Positions 52,230-61,122 of a stretch of 64,000 nucleotides of DNA are shown piece by piece. Origin of the DNA: Tardiphaga sp. P9-11 (GTDB taxonomy: Bacteria > Pseudomonadota > Alphaproteobacteria > Rhizobiales > Xanthobacteraceae); NCBI RefSeq assembly GCF_008329525.1, contig NZ_NPKQ01000011.1:104549-168548 (forward strand), given 5' to 3'. The translations under genes and the position numbers were made by a program. The notes under the pieces are model-generated. The model was not told where the DNA came from. It saw only the letters and a program-made list of their open reading frames with translations, and did not search any database. Position 1 is the stretch's first letter, and each line of letters opens with the position of its first letter.

Positions 52230-52244
52230 TTTCGCACTGCGAAA
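52230..52244. promoter_or_regulatory. Palindromic operator candidate for the IclR regulator
   Basis: TTTCGCA-C-TGCGAAA is a perfect 15-bp palindrome, 42 bp before the pimF GTG and 94 bp before the iclR ATG. IclR-family proteins bind palindromes of this size in divergent promoters. On the minus strand TTGACA with an AT-rich stretch about 17 bp later (52270-52300) would put the pimF promoter just upstream of the palindrome, so bound regulator could block transcription. Confidence 0.6.
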
Positions 52245-52337
52245 TTTAATTCCACATCTTGACACGGAGGGTTATTTTGAAGAGCGTCCCTTGTCAACGA
52301 GGGCCGCACAGCAATCGTATGAAACATTCAGGGAAGC

Positions 52338-53204
52338 ATGAAACGTCCAGCGAAGAATGTGGCGACAGATCGCAATTTCGTCGTCGCGCTGGCTCGCGGC
52401 CTGGATGTCTTGCGTGCATTTCGCCCCAATGACGGACTTCTCGGCAATCAGGAGATTGCTGCCCGCACCAAACTGCCGAAGCCAACCATCTCGCGATTGA
52501 CTTATACGCTTACGAAGTTGGGGTACCTTACACCCGTGCCACGCTTCGAGAAGTATCAACTCGCGCCAGCAGCCATGGCCCTGGGGTATGCTGCACTTGC
52601 GAACTTGGGCGTTAGACATCTCTCGGAATCATTTCGCGACGAATTGATGCGGCAGACCGGCGGTGCCTGCGCAGTCGGCGCGCGTGATCGCCTCAGCATG
52701 ATCTATTTCGGGCAGAGTCGTTCCAGTCTCACTGTCGGCGTTCAACTCGACGTCGGCTCGCGCATTCCCATTGCAACCACGGCGATGGGCCGCGCCTATT
52801 TCTGGGCGCTGCCGCCGGAAGACCGTGCCCAATTATTGCGCGAATTTCGCGAGCACTACGGACATCGCTGGTCGAAGATGCGTGACGGCCTCGAACGCGC
52901 AGGCGAAATGGTCGCACGCCACGGTTTCGTCATCTCGGCTGGCGAGTGGCAGGACGATGTGCACGCTGCCGGTGTCGCGATGACGTTGAATGACGGCACA
53001 GGCCCATATGCCTTTAATTGCGGCGCGCCCGCATTTCGGTTTACGGAAGACCGCTTGCTCAACGATATTGGACCTCGCCTGTTGGCGATGGTAAGGAACA
53101 TCGAAGCGGCGCTCGGGGGAGCAGCCGCGCCACAATCCAAAAAACTCGACAGCAAAAAAATCAGATCAGGAGGGAAAGTTGCACGCATTGTTGAAGGGCT
53201 CTGA
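52338..53204 (+). CDS. IclR family transcriptional regulator
   Basis: DNA-binding regulator of 288 residues: N-terminal winged helix (about 15-75) with GNQEIAARTKLPKPTISRLTYTL, then the effector domain with GSRIPIATTAMGRAYFWALP and GFVISAGEWQDDVHAAGV. Divergent from pimF and 63 bp upstream of the livG-type gene on the same strand; the natural candidate to sense the substrate or its CoA ester and control both sides. Protocatechuate-type IclR activators share the layout. Confidence 0.9.
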   Translation: MKRPAKNVATDRNFVVALARGLDVLRAFRPNDGLLGNQEIAARTKLPKPTISRLTYTLTKLGYLTPVPRFEKYQLAPAAMALGYAALANLGVRHLSESFRDELMRQTGGACAVGARDRLSMIYFGQSRSSLTVGVQLDVGSRIPIATTAMGRAYFWALPPEDRAQLLREFREHYGHRWSKMRDGLERAGEMVARHGFVISAGEWQDDVHAAGVAMTLNDGTGPYAFNCGAPAFRFTEDRLLNDIGPRLLAMVRNIEAALGGAAAPQSKKLDSKKIRSGGKVARIVEGL

Positions 53205-53267
53205 CAGCCTTCATCGTCGTGACCTGCGCAAGACTTCGCCGCAGCAGACGATCGAGGGTCACCGCGC

Positions 53268-54080
53268 ATGACGCAAGCACAATTCGCAGAGCGCGCGCCT
53301 GTCACATCGACGGCGCCGCTGCTTTCGGTTCGCGACGTCAGCGTCGTGTTCGGCGGCATCATCGCGTTGAACGGCGTCTCGTTCGACATGCAGAAGGGTC
53401 ACATTCTCGGCCTCATCGGACCGAACGGCGCTGGCAAGACCACGCTGTTCAATTGCCTCAGCCGGCTCTATCAGCCGAGCAAGGGCGATATCCTGATGGA
53501 AGGCGAGACGATCCTGAAACGTCCGGCGCACAAGATTTCCGAGATCGGTATCGGCCGCACCTTCCAGAACGTCGCATTGTTCCCCAAGCTCACTGTGCGG
53601 GACAACGTCCGCATCGGCAAGCACGCGCGCACCAATAGCGACATCATCAGCGACTCGCTGAAGCTGCCATGGGTTCGATCTGGAGAAGCTGCGATCAACA
53701 AGGACGTCAACGACATCCTCGATTATCTCGATCTGCATAGCGTTGCCGATACGATCGTCAGCGGATTGCCGTTTGGCACGCAGAAGCGCGTCGAGCTGGC
53801 GCGCGCGCTTGCGGCCGAGCCGAAGATTCTGCTGCTCGATGAGCCCGCTGGCGGTCTCAATCATGAGGAAGTCTACATCCTCGGCGACCTGATCCGCCGC
53901 ATCCGCGACGATCGCGGCGTGACGGTGCTGCTGGTCGAGCATCACATGGGTCTCGTGATGTCGATCGCCGACCACGTCGTCGCGCTGAATTTCGGCAAGA
54001 AGCTCGCTGAAGGCACCCCCGCTGCCGTCCAGAAAGACCCTGCTGTGATCAAGGCCTATCTGGGAGACAAAGACTCATGA
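53268..54080 (+). CDS. Branched-chain-type ABC transporter ATPase (LivG-like)
   Basis: ATP-binding subunit of 270 residues: Walker A GPNGAGKTTLFN (about 50), the LivG-specific long insertion between Walker A and signature, LPFGTQKRVELARALA, Walker B LLLDEPAGGLN, and the C-terminal extension VVALNFGKKLAEGTP. Works with the LivF-like protein on the two permeases. Family transports amino acids in many bacteria; beside pim genes it more likely carries dicarboxylic or fatty acids. Overlaps the next gene as ATGA. Confidence 0.9.
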   Translation: MTQAQFAERAPVTSTAPLLSVRDVSVVFGGIIALNGVSFDMQKGHILGLIGPNGAGKTTLFNCLSRLYQPSKGDILMEGETILKRPAHKISEIGIGRTFQNVALFPKLTVRDNVRIGKHARTNSDIISDSLKLPWVRSGEAAINKDVNDILDYLDLHSVADTIVSGLPFGTQKRVELARALAAEPKILLLDEPAGGLNHEEVYILGDLIRRIRDDRGVTVLLVEHHMGLVMSIADHVVALNFGKKLAEGTPAAVQKDPAVIKAYLGDKDS

Positions 54081-54790
54081 CCGCGATGCTTCACGTAAAA
54101 GACCTGCGTGCGTATTACGGCCAGGTCCAGGCGCTGCACGGCCTCGAATTCGAACTGCAGGAAGGCAGCCTCACCACGCTGCTCGGCGCCAATGGTGCCG
54201 GCAAGACCACCACGCTGCGCTCGATCTGCAACATGATCCGCTCCACCGGCTCGATCGAGTTCGAGGGCAAGAAGCTCGGCAACCGCTCGACCGAAAGCAT
54301 CGTGCGGCTGGGCATCGCCCATGTTCCGCAGGGCCGCGGCACCTTCACCACCATGACGGTGGAAGAGAACCTGCAGCTCGGCGCGATCAGCCGCAAGGAC
54401 ACCAAGGCGATCGGTGACGATATCGAGCGCATGTATGCCCACTTCCCGGTGCTCAAGCAGCGCCACACCCAGCAGGCCGGCACACTCTCCGGAGGTGAAC
54501 AGCAGATGCTCGCGGTTGCCCGCGCGCTCATGCTGCGTCCCCGCCTGATGTTGCTGGACGAGCCCTCCTTCGGCCTCGCGCCGCTGATCGTGCGGGATCT
54601 GTTCAAGATCCTCGGCAAGATCAACCGTGAGGACAAGGTCTCGATCCTGGTCGTCGAACAGAACGCACAGCTCGCGCTCGAACTCGCCGACAAGGCCTAT
54701 GTCATCGAAACAGGACGCATCGTGATGTCCGGCACTGCCGACGAGATCGCGAACAATGAAGACGTCCGTAAATCGTATCTGGGATATTGA
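54077..54790 (+). CDS. Branched-chain-type ABC transporter ATPase (LivF-like)
   Basis: Second ATPase, 237 residues, starting with a short charged N-terminus then LHVKDLRAYYGQVQALHGL. Walker A LGANGAGKTTTLRSI, signature LSGGEQQMLAVARAL, Walker B LMLLDEPSFGLAP and the LivF ending with VIETGRIVMSG. Translationally coupled to the LivG-like gene and 10 bp before the LivH-like gene. Confidence 0.92.
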   Translation: MTAMLHVKDLRAYYGQVQALHGLEFELQEGSLTTLLGANGAGKTTTLRSICNMIRSTGSIEFEGKKLGNRSTESIVRLGIAHVPQGRGTFTTMTVEENLQLGAISRKDTKAIGDDIERMYAHFPVLKQRHTQQAGTLSGGEQQMLAVARALMLRPRLMLLDEPSFGLAPLIVRDLFKILGKINREDKVSILVVEQNAQLALELADKAYVIETGRIVMSGTADEIANNEDVRKSYLGY

Positions 54791-54800
54791 GGAAACAGCC

Positions 54801-55679
54801 ATGGAGCTCTTTACCAATCAAGTCCTGGCTGGCATCGCCACCGGCGCGATCTACGCCTGTATGGCGCTCGCCGTGGTCATGATCTACCAGGCAATCGACC
54901 ACCTGAACTTCGCCCAGGGCGAAATGGCGATGTTCTCGACCTTCGTCGCCTGGCAAATGATGCAGTGGGGCATGCCCTATTGGGGGGCGTTCGCGCTCAC
55001 GCTGGTGTTCTCCTTTGTGGGCGGCATCGTCATCGAACGGGCTTTGTTCAAGCCCCTCGCCAACGCACCGGTGCTGACCCACGTCGCCGGTTTCATCGCG
55101 CTGTTCGCCATCATCAACAGCGTCGCCGGCCTGACCTGGGACTTCACCATCAAGCAGTTCCCGTCGCCGTTCGGCTCGTCGCCTTTCCTGGGCAGCCAGC
55201 TGATCTCCACGCATCAGGCCGGCATGATCGGCGTGACGCTGATCCTGTTGGTCCTGCTTTTCATCTTCTTCCGCTACACCCGCGTCGGTCTCGCCATGCG
55301 TGCGGCCGCCACTTTGCCTGAATCGGCACGGCTGGTCGGTATCAACACGTCATGGATGATCGCACTCGGCTGGGGCATGGCAGCCGCAATCGGTTCGATC
55401 GCCGGCATGCTGATCGCTCCGGTGGTGTTTCTTGAGCCCAACATGATGGGCGGCGTCCTGATCTACGGATTTGCCGCAGCCGTCGTCGGCGGTCTGACGA
55501 GCCCGCTCGGCGCCGTCATTGGCGGGTTCCTTGTCGGCATCTTCGAGAACCTCGTCGGCACCTATATCCCGGGCGTCGGTAACGAGCTGAAGCTGCCCAT
55601 CGCGCTGGCGCTGATCATCACCGTGCTAGTCGTCAAGCCCAATGGCCTGTTCGGCCGTACTATCGTGAAGCGAGTTTGA
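54801..55679 (+). CDS. Branched-chain-type ABC transporter permease (LivH-like)
   Basis: Inner-membrane permease, 292 residues. The LivH signature YQAIDHLNFAQGEMAMFSTF sits at about 33-52, and several hydrophobic segments follow; the EAA-like loop is near RYTRVGLAMRAAATLPESARL. ATG 54801 with GAGGAAAC upstream is chosen over an upstream in-frame ATG inside the LivF-like gene. Confidence 0.92.
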   Translation: MELFTNQVLAGIATGAIYACMALAVVMIYQAIDHLNFAQGEMAMFSTFVAWQMMQWGMPYWGAFALTLVFSFVGGIVIERALFKPLANAPVLTHVAGFIALFAIINSVAGLTWDFTIKQFPSPFGSSPFLGSQLISTHQAGMIGVTLILLVLLFIFFRYTRVGLAMRAAATLPESARLVGINTSWMIALGWGMAAAIGSIAGMLIAPVVFLEPNMMGGVLIYGFAAAVVGGLTSPLGAVIGGFLVGIFENLVGTYIPGVGNELKLPIALALIITVLVVKPNGLFGRTIVKRV

Positions 55680-55681
55680 TC

Positions 55682-56710
55682 ATGAGCACCGTTCAAGACG
55701 TTTCCACTGCTCCCGTGGTCGCCGCCGTTCCCAAAAAAGCAATGGCGCTCGGCCCGCTCGCATCGCTGATCATCCTGGCGCTGCTCATCGTCACACCGCT
55801 ATTCGTGAAGAACTTCATCATCTTCCAGATGACGATGTGGCTGATCTACGCCATCGCAGTGCTCGCACTTAACATCCTGACCGGCGCCAGCGGTCAGTTC
55901 TCGCTCGGCCAGAGCGCGTTCTACGCGCTGGGCGCCTATACGTCGGCAATCCTCATGGAACATGTCGGCGTCAACTACGCACTGACGCTCCCTGTGGCCG
56001 GTTTGGTCTGCTTTATCGCCGGCTTCCTGTTCGGCCTGCCGGCACTGCGGCTGTCCGGCGTCTACCTCGCGCTGGCGACCTTCGCCCTCGCGGTGGCGAT
56101 GCCGCAATTGCTGAAGCTCGGCGTGTTCGAACACTGGACCGGCGGCGTGCAGGGCCTCGTCGTCACCAAGCCTGACGCGCCGGAAATTCTGGCCTCGCTG
56201 GGTCTGAAAGTGTCGCAGGACATGTGGCTGTACTTCTTCACGCTCCTGGTCGCGATCGTGATCTACATCTTCTCGGTCAACCTGCTGAGGTCGCGGTCGG
56301 GCCGGGCCATGATGGCGATCCGCGACAACGAAATCGCCGCTTCGGCGATGGGCGTGGACGTCTCGCTCTACAAGACGCTGGCTTTCGGTGTCAGCGCAGG
56401 GATCACCGGCGTTGCCGGCGGTCTCGGCGCTATCGCCGTGCAGTTCGTGGCACCGGATGGCTACACCATCCAGCTCGCCATCGCGCTGTTTCTCGGCATG
56501 GTGGTCGGCGGCGTCGGCTGGCTGCCCGGTTCGCTCGCCGGTGCGGCCTTCATCGTGTTCGTTCCGAATATCGCGGAACATGTTTCGAAGGGTCTGTCTG
56601 GCGCCGTGTTCGGCGTCATCCTGATCATCATCATCTTCCTGCTCCCGAACGGGGCCAGGCAACTCGCCTATGGGGCACAGAGCTTGATAGGCAAACTACG
56701 TAAAAACTGA
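55682..56710 (+). CDS. Branched-chain-type ABC transporter permease (LivM-like)
   Basis: Second permease, 342 residues. Hydrophilic N-terminal 25 residues, then helices and the LivM motif LTGASGQFSLGQSAFYALGAY (about 68-88) and the cytoplasmic loop GRAMMAIRDNEIAASAMGVDV. ATG 55682 is two codons after an in-frame TTG that overlaps the previous stop. 6 bp before the first binding-protein gene. Confidence 0.92.
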   Translation: MSTVQDVSTAPVVAAVPKKAMALGPLASLIILALLIVTPLFVKNFIIFQMTMWLIYAIAVLALNILTGASGQFSLGQSAFYALGAYTSAILMEHVGVNYALTLPVAGLVCFIAGFLFGLPALRLSGVYLALATFALAVAMPQLLKLGVFEHWTGGVQGLVVTKPDAPEILASLGLKVSQDMWLYFFTLLVAIVIYIFSVNLLRSRSGRAMMAIRDNEIAASAMGVDVSLYKTLAFGVSAGITGVAGGLGAIAVQFVAPDGYTIQLAIALFLGMVVGGVGWLPGSLAGAAFIVFVPNIAEHVSKGLSGAVFGVILIIIIFLLPNGARQLAYGAQSLIGKLRKN

Positions 56711-56716
56711 GGACCT

Positions 56717-57946
56717 ATGAACTGCAGAAACTTTCTGCGCACCGCCGCGCTCTCGAGCGCGGCGTTTGCGTTTCTCGCCTTCTCAACTTCCGCGAATGCC
56801 CAGAAGAAATACGATACCGGGGCGAGCGATACCGAGATCAAGATCGGCAACATCATTCCCTACAGCGGACCCGCATCCGCCTACGGCATCATCGGGAAGA
56901 TGGAAGAAGCCTACTTCAAGATGATCAACGATCAGGGCGGCATCAACGGCCGCAAGATCAACTTTGTCAGCTATGACGACGCCTATAGCCCGGCCAAGGC
57001 TGTCGAACAGACCCGCAAGCTGGTCGAATCCGACGAAGTGCTGTTCGTGTTCGGCCCGCTCGGCACGCCGTCGAACACCGCGATCATGAAGTACCTAAAC
57101 GCCAAGAAGATCCCGCAGCTGTTCGTCGCCACCGGCGCGACCAAATTCGGCGAATACAAGACCTCGCCATGGACCATGGGCTGGCAGCCAGCCTATCAGA
57201 GCGAAGGCCGCATCTTCGCGCAATACGCCATCACCGAAAAGCCGAACGGCAAGATCGCCGTGTTCTACCAGAACGATGACCTCGGCAAGGACATGCTGAA
57301 GGGCTTCAAGGATGGCCTCGGCGACAAGGCCTCGATGATCGTGGCCGAAGACAGCTACGAAGTGTCAGAGCCGACTATCGACAGCCACATCGTCAAGCTG
57401 AAGGCCTCGGGCGCAGACATCTTCATCTCGATCTCGACGCCGAAGTTTGCGGCACAGGCGATCAAGAAGGTGGCCGAGATCGGCTGGAAGCCGATGTTCT
57501 TCCAGAGCAATGTCGGCTCCTCCGTCGGCGCCGTGATGCGTCCCGCCGGCATCGAGAATTCCCAGGGTGTGCTGTCGCTGGCTTACGCCAAGGACGCGCT
57601 CGACCCACAGTGGGACAATGATGAAGGCATGAAGAAGTATCTGGATTTCCTGGCCAAATATGCGCCCTTCGCCAACAAGGCCGAAAGCTCAGCACTCTAT
57701 GGCTATGGTCAGGCGCAAACCGTGGTGCAGGTTCTCAAGCAGGCCGGCGACGACCTGACCCGTGCCAACATCATGAAGCAGGCCGCCAGCCTCAAGGACT
57801 TCACGACCGACACACTGCTGCCGGGCGTCAAGATCAACACCTCGGCGACCGACTTCTACCCGATCGAGCAGCTGCGCATGATGCGTTTCACTGGCGAGAA
57901 GTGGGACGTGTTCGGCCCGCCGATCGACAGCAAGCTCGGCGGCTAA
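56717..57946 (+). CDS. ABC transporter substrate-binding protein (first copy, dicarboxylate/fatty acid type)
   Basis: Type I periplasmic binding protein of 409 residues. Signal peptide cleaved near SANAQKK; then TGASDTEIKIGNIIPYSGPAS, with the ligand-loop region VFGPLGTPSNTA and ATGATKFGEYK. Fifth in the transporter operon. Homologues beside the Rhodopseudomonas pim operon have been reported to bind dicarboxylic and fatty acids; specificity here is inferred. It is followed by a terminator. Confidence 0.9.
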   Translation: MNCRNFLRTAALSSAAFAFLAFSTSANAQKKYDTGASDTEIKIGNIIPYSGPASAYGIIGKMEEAYFKMINDQGGINGRKINFVSYDDAYSPAKAVEQTRKLVESDEVLFVFGPLGTPSNTAIMKYLNAKKIPQLFVATGATKFGEYKTSPWTMGWQPAYQSEGRIFAQYAITEKPNGKIAVFYQNDDLGKDMLKGFKDGLGDKASMIVAEDSYEVSEPTIDSHIVKLKASGADIFISISTPKFAAQAIKKVAEIGWKPMFFQSNVGSSVGAVMRPAGIENSQGVLSLAYAKDALDPQWDNDEGMKKYLDFLAKYAPFANKAESSALYGYGQAQTVVQVLKQAGDDLTRANIMKQAASLKDFTTDTLLPGVKINTSATDFYPIEQLRMMRFTGEKWDVFGPPIDSKLGG

Positions 57947-58052
57947 AGCCCACGCCTTTCTCCGCACGGCGAAGCGCCGCTTCGCACTGCGGAGAACAGT
58001 CGTTAACCGCCGCATTTTCCAATGGCGGAACATTAAAACTGCTTAATAAAAC

Positions 58053-58087
58053 AGCCCCTTACGACGAAAGTCGTGAGGGGCTTTTTC
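58053..58087 (+). terminator. Terminator between the two binding-protein genes
   Basis: A 13-bp stem with one G-T pair (58053-58065 with 58070-58082) closes on a GAAA tetraloop and runs into TTTTTC. It ends the six-gene iclR/liv-type unit, so the second binding-protein gene 100 bp downstream probably has its own promoter or depends on read-through. Confidence 0.9.
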
Positions 58088-58187
58088 TTGCTAGTTGCAG
58101 CGGAAAAGTATTCAATCCGACGCGCCGCAGCATTCAACAAAAGCAAGAATACGCGCGGTTTTACTCAGATGATCAGGGAGATCAGAA

Positions 58188-59417
58188 ATGCCTTCGTTCA
58201 GCTCGCGTGCAATGACGTTCACGATTGCCGCAGCCCTCAGTGCGGCCCTTGGCAGCACTGCTTTCGCCCAGAAGAAATACGACACCGGCGCCTCGGATAC
58301 CGAGATCAAAATCGGCAACATCATGCCCTATAGCGGGCCCGCCTCCGCCTATGGCGTGATCGGCAAGATGGAAGAAGCCTATTTCAAGATGATCAACGAT
58401 CAGGGCGGCATCAACGGCCGCAAGATCAATTACATCACCTATGACGACGGCTACTCGCCGCCGAAGGCTGTGGAGCAGGCGCGCAAGCTCGTCGAATCCG
58501 ACGAGGTGCTGTTCATCGCGAGCTCGCTCGGAACCCCGTCGAACTCCGCCATTCAGAAATACATGAATGCCAAGAAAGTCCCGCAGCTGTTCGTCGCCAC
58601 CGGTGCGACCAAGTTCGGCGACTTCAAGGACTTCCCCTGGACCATGGGCTGGCAGCCTGCCTATCAGAGCGAATCCAGGATCTATGCAGCCTATCTGCTG
58701 AAGGAAAAGCCCGACGCCAAGATCGCGGTCATGTACCAGAACGACGACTTCGGCAAGGACATGCTGAAGGGCCTGAAGGATGGTCTCGGCAGCAAGGCGG
58801 CTTCGATGATCATCGCCGAGGAAAGCTATGAAGTGTCGGAGCCGACCATCGAGTCCCACATCGTCAAGCTGAAGTCGACCAATGCCGACACCTTTGTCAG
58901 CTTCACCACGCCGAAATTCGCCGCGCAGGCGATCAAGAAAGTGGCGGAGCTCAGCTGGAAGCCGACCTACATCCAGAGCAATGTCGGCGCTTCGGTCGGC
59001 GGCGTGATGAAGCCCGCGGGTTACGACATCGCCCAGGGCATCCTGTCGGCGAACTACGCCAAGGACGGCGCCGATTCCAGCTGGGACAATGACGAGGGCA
59101 TGAAGAAATTCTATGCTTTCCTCGCCAAATATGCCCCCACCATGGACAGGAACGACGGCTCGGTCGTCTATGGCTATGGCCAGGCGCAGACGATTGTTCA
59201 GGTGCTCAAGCAGGCTGGCGACAACCTGACCCGCGCGAACATCATGAAGGAAGCGGCCAACCTCAAGAGCTTCGCGCCCGACACCTTGCTGCCCGGCGTG
59301 ACGATCTCGACCTCGGCGACCGACTTCTACCCGATCGAGCAGCTGCAGATGCAGCGCTTCAAGGGCGAGAAGTGGGAGCTGTTCGGCCCGATCATCGCCG
59401 GCAAGATCGACGGCTAG
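58188..59417 (+). CDS. ABC transporter substrate-binding protein (second copy)
   Basis: 409-residue paralogue of the preceding binding protein, same length and alignable end to end with roughly three quarters of positions identical by eye from QKKYDTGASDTEIKIGN onward. Differences cluster in the pocket-side loops (VFGPLGTPSNTA versus IASSLGTPSNSA; GEYKTSPW versus GDFKDFPW) and in the signal peptide. This suggests a tandem duplication followed by change of ligand range. It lies behind a terminator, so is regulated separately. Confidence 0.9.
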   Translation: MPSFSSRAMTFTIAAALSAALGSTAFAQKKYDTGASDTEIKIGNIMPYSGPASAYGVIGKMEEAYFKMINDQGGINGRKINYITYDDGYSPPKAVEQARKLVESDEVLFIASSLGTPSNSAIQKYMNAKKVPQLFVATGATKFGDFKDFPWTMGWQPAYQSESRIYAAYLLKEKPDAKIAVMYQNDDFGKDMLKGLKDGLGSKAASMIIAEESYEVSEPTIESHIVKLKSTNADTFVSFTTPKFAAQAIKKVAELSWKPTYIQSNVGASVGGVMKPAGYDIAQGILSANYAKDGADSSWDNDEGMKKFYAFLAKYAPTMDRNDGSVVYGYGQAQTIVQVLKQAGDNLTRANIMKEAANLKSFAPDTLLPGVTISTSATDFYPIEQLQMQRFKGEKWELFGPIIAGKIDG

Positions 59418-59479
59418 CGTTCTGATCTCTCCCCGCTCCCAAACAAAGCGAAGCTTCGCCAGGCGGGGAGAGATCGAGA

Positions 59480-59968
59480 TCAATAATAATCCCGGAACGC
59501 CTCCGCGAGGCTGTCGGGCTGCCAGTCGATCTGGTCCGACGCGATCGGATCGTCTGATAGCAGCGCATTCGCCTGCGTCTTGTAGTCCGGCGCCACATAA
59601 TCCGCCTGCGGCAGGCCACGGCGCGCGATATCCTGATAGTTCAGGTAATTGTCGCGATTGCCGACGAAGGTGCACATGCATTTGGCGGGGTCGGCATACA
59701 GGTAGCGCGGGCCGTTCGGCGTGGTGTGCACGACGAAGCGATAGGCCGGCAATTTGCTCAAGGCCATCTTGCCTGCGGCATCGTTGGCGAAACGCGCCTT
59801 GAAGCCGGCGGCCTCCATATCGAAGCCGACCTTCTGCAGCACCGGCACGCTCGGCAATTCCCGCGCGACCAGCAGCGTCACATCGAGCAGCGCCAGCACC
59901 GCGATAACGGCAAGCGCCGTGCGGCGCGGACGCAGAGTGGGAAGTCTCGTTATTGTCAATGCGCGCAT
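59480..59968 (-). CDS. Hypothetical membrane-anchored/secreted protein
   Basis: 162 residues: basic N-terminus, one hydrophobic segment (ALAVIAVLALLDVTLLVA, about 18-35), then a periplasmic domain with KLPAYRFVVHTTPNGPRYLYADPAKCMCTFVG-like sequence containing CxC (CMC). No family recognised. ATG 59968 is used because it puts the hydrophobic segment at the N-terminus; the frame continues upstream. Good codon use for this genome makes it likely real. Confidence 0.65.
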   Translation of the reverse strand: MRALTITRLPTLRPRRTALAVIAVLALLDVTLLVARELPSVPVLQKVGFDMEAAGFKARFANDAAGKMALSKLPAYRFVVHTTPNGPRYLYADPAKCMCTFVGNRDNYLNYQDIARRGLPQADYVAPDYKTQANALLSDDPIASDQIDWQPDSLAEAFRDYY

Positions 59969-60085
59969 GTCGCAAAACCCCGGCCGCGAGCGCGGATCGC
60001 CGCGCTCTGTTGGTGGCGACAATACCGGCCCGCACGCGCGGTGTCACGGCAGCGCCGCCGCAGCGCGCGATGCCGGCTAACGAAT

Positions 60086-60415
60086 TCATGCCTTGCGCCG
60101 CTCAGCCTCGTCTTCATCCACGAGGCGTTGCAGCACACGCCAGTACAGTTCCTCGATCATCGCTGGAGCATCCGCATCCGGCAGGAGGCGACGCACGATA
60201 TCGCTGCAGCGACGCGGCTTCCCGGCGCAGCGATGCGCGCGGCGGCAGGCCCGCGACGAACAGTGGCGATGGGCCTTGGCCCGATCTGCGATGCGTCGGA
60301 GCGCACCATCGCAGCAGGCATTGAGGATTACGACCTCCGCCGGCACAGCGACATCGTCGTGGAGGTCCCGCGCGCGTTGGGCGAGATATTTGGCATCGGC
60401 ATGCGAGATGATCAT
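60086..60415 (-). CDS. Hypothetical Cys/His-rich protein
   Basis: 109 residues starting MIISHADAKYLAQRARDLHD, with ILNACCDGALRRIADRA and a Cys/His-rich stretch (HRHC, RAC, HRC, RRC, about 50-70) that could bind metal, ending in an acidic helix. No family recognised. ATG 60415 has GGGAG six bases upstream. The frame stays open another 440 bases upstream into the hairpin-rich segment, so a longer protein cannot be excluded. A strong promoter lies at 60889-60916. Confidence 0.5.
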   Translation of the reverse strand: MIISHADAKYLAQRARDLHDDVAVPAEVVILNACCDGALRRIADRAKAHRHCSSRACRRAHRCAGKPRRCSDIVRRLLPDADAPAMIEELYWRVLQRLVDEDEAERRKA

Positions 60416-60888
60416 GTGAACTCCCGTTGTTGCAGTGATGAATGGAGGACTGTGGATGATGACCATGCGCCATCCGCGCCCGCGCCTGAGCGCGTGAGTG
60501 GCGGTTCCGGTGGTCTCCCTCAAGAATGAGGGAGATGAAGCGCCGAAAGGCGCGACTTGGGTACAGTGCCGCAGCGTAGTGTCCGGATCGCCGGACATCA
60601 GAGGCCGCGGAAACGCCTTTCGACGCTCCATCGTGGCGATTTCTGTCCCCGGGACCGTTCTTCCGGGCAAAGGCGAGGATCCACAGATCCGCCGGCGGTT
60701 TCCCGCCGTCTGCCAGTGCCACGTCCAGCCGCGCTCTAGCGGCAGACCCCCGTAGTGGGGTCGGACGGTGACCCAAGGCCTCCCGAGTGCGTGAGGGAAC
60801 GTCTCCCTCCCGCCCGCAGGCGCCACATCCCGCCCCGCGCTAACAAGCGTCCCTGGCAACGCCCCTCAAAGTGGGACGGGATGAAGGG
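60416..60888 (-). other. Hairpin-dense leader or ncRNA candidate region
   Basis: About 470 bp between a strong minus-strand promoter and the Cys/His-rich gene. It is packed with short perfect hairpins: 9-bp stem at 60514-60535, 5-bp stem with GAAA loop at 60540-60553, 7-bp stem at 60580-60597, and GACCCC / GGGGTC near 60746-60762. Two frames stay open through it, typical of GC-rich DNA. I recall similar sequence recurring in Bradyrhizobiaceae genomes, but cannot check it. Confidence 0.35.
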
Positions 60889-60916
60889 AATATATACTGG
60901 GATAGAATGACGTCAA
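60889..60916 (-). promoter_or_regulatory. Sigma-70-type promoter
   Basis: On the minus strand TTGACG (60916-60911) is followed after 16 bp by TATATT (60894-60889), near consensus for both hexamers and rare in such GC-rich DNA. A run of A/T (AAAAAAATCC) lies immediately upstream like an UP element. It would start leftward transcription near 60882, about 470 nt before the Cys/His-rich gene. Confidence 0.65.
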
Positions 60917-61122
60917 GGATTTTTTTCCGAGTAAATGTCGGGCGCTAGTGCCGACGGATCACGCGTCATGCGCCCAACGATACACTCCAGGGATTGCGCT
61001 ACCCCGCTCCACGTGATCGATGGCGAATGACACAGCGGTATTCCATCCAGCGAGCTGGAACTCTTGACCGGGGTACGACTTCTCTTTCCATCAGCATCCG
61101 CTGCCTCGGGAGAAGGCTTCCA

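Noticed and set aside
58182..60089. 635-codon minus-strand frame
   Set aside because: Antisense to the second binding protein and out of frame with the hypothetical at 59480-59968. No ribosome site or domain.
60114..60776. 220-codon minus frame overlapping the Cys/His-rich gene
   Set aside because: Competes with the frame at 60086-60415, which has the good ribosome site and more protein-like sequence. Not excluded entirely, but unsupported by sequence alone.
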